A stretch of DNA of 64,000 nucleotides, taken from assembly GCA_008360955.1 (NCBI GenBank), contig LUCM01002402.1:127923-191922 (forward strand). The letters run 5' to 3'. Positions 63,001 to 64,000 of this stretch are shown here, one piece after another. Within the stretch, counting starts at the first letter, position 1. Each line of letters opens with the position of its first letter. The notes under the pieces are model-generated. The model was given only the letters and a program-made list of their open reading frames with translations. It was not told the origin of the DNA and searched no databases. Source of the stretch: Fasciolopsis buskii. Taxonomy: Eukaryota > Platyhelminthes > Trematoda > Plagiorchiida > Fasciolidae. Position numbers and translations under genes: made by a program.

Positions 63001-64000
63001 TAGTCCAATTATTATGGTTGCATTCATGGATCGGGGATTCATATACGAGTTGGAGACATATCGGGTGCAGAATGTCAGCCAGTTACTATCTGGTTAGTTG
63101 TTGACTGCAAGATGAACTACAGGTAAAATGCGGGCTAGCAGAAGTGACCTGGCAAATCCAACTGGCACGTTTTCTTTTTAGGTGTGACACCGCTAGAGAA
63201 GAACCACACGGTTTTATTTACTGCGGCCAAATTCTGACTCAACGCGAATATACTGAGATGTCAGTTCTTGATAGCCCCATGTCATCGGGTTGAATTTTGC
63301 GCGGATTGTCTATTCGTTCAAGAGATATCAGTCAAACAACGAGGTATTTGGCAGCATGTGCCTAAAGGAATTAGCCATGTTGGCTTCAGCTCGTGGCGGA
63401 TGATTCCGTTTTTCCTGTCCCACCACGGCCCACCTACCCAAATCAAGTGGAGTGGAGAATGGGCTTGGCGTTCTTTATGAAGCCCTGCGTTACTACTTAG
63501 ACGTGATAAGGTCACGGTATTAGTGACATCTGATGCAATCACTATACGCAACTTCGGCTACGTATGAAAAGGGGCTAGTGCAAGAACCAGAAGGACTAGA
63601 TGAAGATTAATGATGTCACTAGCGCCTGTTTCATCCATTTGGGTCATCGATCATTATGTGGCACCTATCCCAATCATGCTGTCCCCTTGGCTCTACCGAT
63701 CAACAGATTGGTCAACCACCTGACAGAATGATCGACCGATTGTTTGCCGTACTAATCGTTTCTTTCACATTTATCTTCGTCTTAGATAGACGTGACTGTA
63801 ACGGCTTGAGACTGACTCATGCAAGACTCTGTCGCCGATAATCATTTTCGATGCGAAATGAAGTTTTCACTTAGGCAGGCAAAACTCTCAAACGGGAGTG
63901 AACTATCCATGCATACTGTTCTTCAGTTACGTAACTGTTTTTAGTCCTTCACAGTCTTGTTTCTCGAACTCTAGTGCTCAATTCCACCTCCAGATTACGG
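60053..64000. other. No firm exon
   Basis: Probably intron upstream of the 60052 exon. Short open frames occur on both strands (for example 61027-61278 plus and 63268-63480 plus) without domains. A possible small exon near 62410-62460 was judged too weak. No named repeat is seen. Confidence 0.45.

Overview
The window looks like intron-rich animal DNA, most likely from a flatworm (cestode or trematode; I cannot decide which). No long prokaryotic-type genes are present. Coding sequence comes as short exons bounded by AG/GT splice signals, separated by introns of 1 to 18 kb that hold decayed retrotransposons. The retroelement mix fits a parasitic flatworm: an RTE-type endonuclease, a CR1/jockey-like LINE, a Penelope-like reverse transcriptase, a Ty3/gypsy fragment and a tRNA-derived SINE. 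The species call is an inference; the exon and repeat calls are read from the sequence.

All recognisable host exons lie on the minus strand. (1) From 8.0 to 25.0 kb, six exons of 279-297 nt each encode exactly one fibronectin type III (FN3) domain, and all six begin and end in phase 1. In transcript order they are 25004-24726, 21923-21633, 17340-17044, 13606-13328, 9688-9407 and 8330-8043. Together they form an FN3 array of a cell-surface or secreted protein. Its signal peptide, any membrane segment and its C-terminus were not found. (2) From 32.5 to 60.05 kb lies the 3' part of a second gene. The exon at 60052-59929 and a 36-nt exon at 42132-42097 join to give a C-terminal segment characteristic of canonical TRP (TRPC-like) cation channels. 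Downstream exons add a Gly/Ser/Pro-rich linker, a long predicted coiled coil and an Arg/Glu-rich tail ending at a stop codon at 32546-32548. The pore and ankyrin exons would lie beyond the right edge.

A seventh FN3-like exon (47256-47027) sits inside the large 42.1-59.9 kb intron of the TRP gene. Either the two same-strand genes are interleaved, or this exon is a stray duplicate. Its 3' splice phase differs from the other six, which favours a relic. Two more candidate exons in the TRP locus, 46124-45900 and 37124-37076, may be alternative exons. The second would bring an immediate stop if joined to either in-phase upstream exon.

Layout: 1-1110, RTE-type LINE fragment (minus); 4770-5420, Penelope-like fragment (plus); 7.15-7.29 kb, SINE; 8.0-25.0 kb, FN3 gene with LINE and SINE debris in its introns; 25.0-32.5 kb, no firm exon, one SINE and a CAGT repeat; 32.5-42.1 kb, TRP gene 3' exons; 42.1-59.9 kb, large intron with the stray FN3 exon, a gypsy scrap and a 2.9-kb CR1/jockey-like LINE (51.8-54.75 kb, plus); 59.93-60.05 kb, TRP exon; 60.05-64.0 kb, nothing firm. 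I found no ribosomal RNA, complete tRNA, CRISPR or bacterial-type system.
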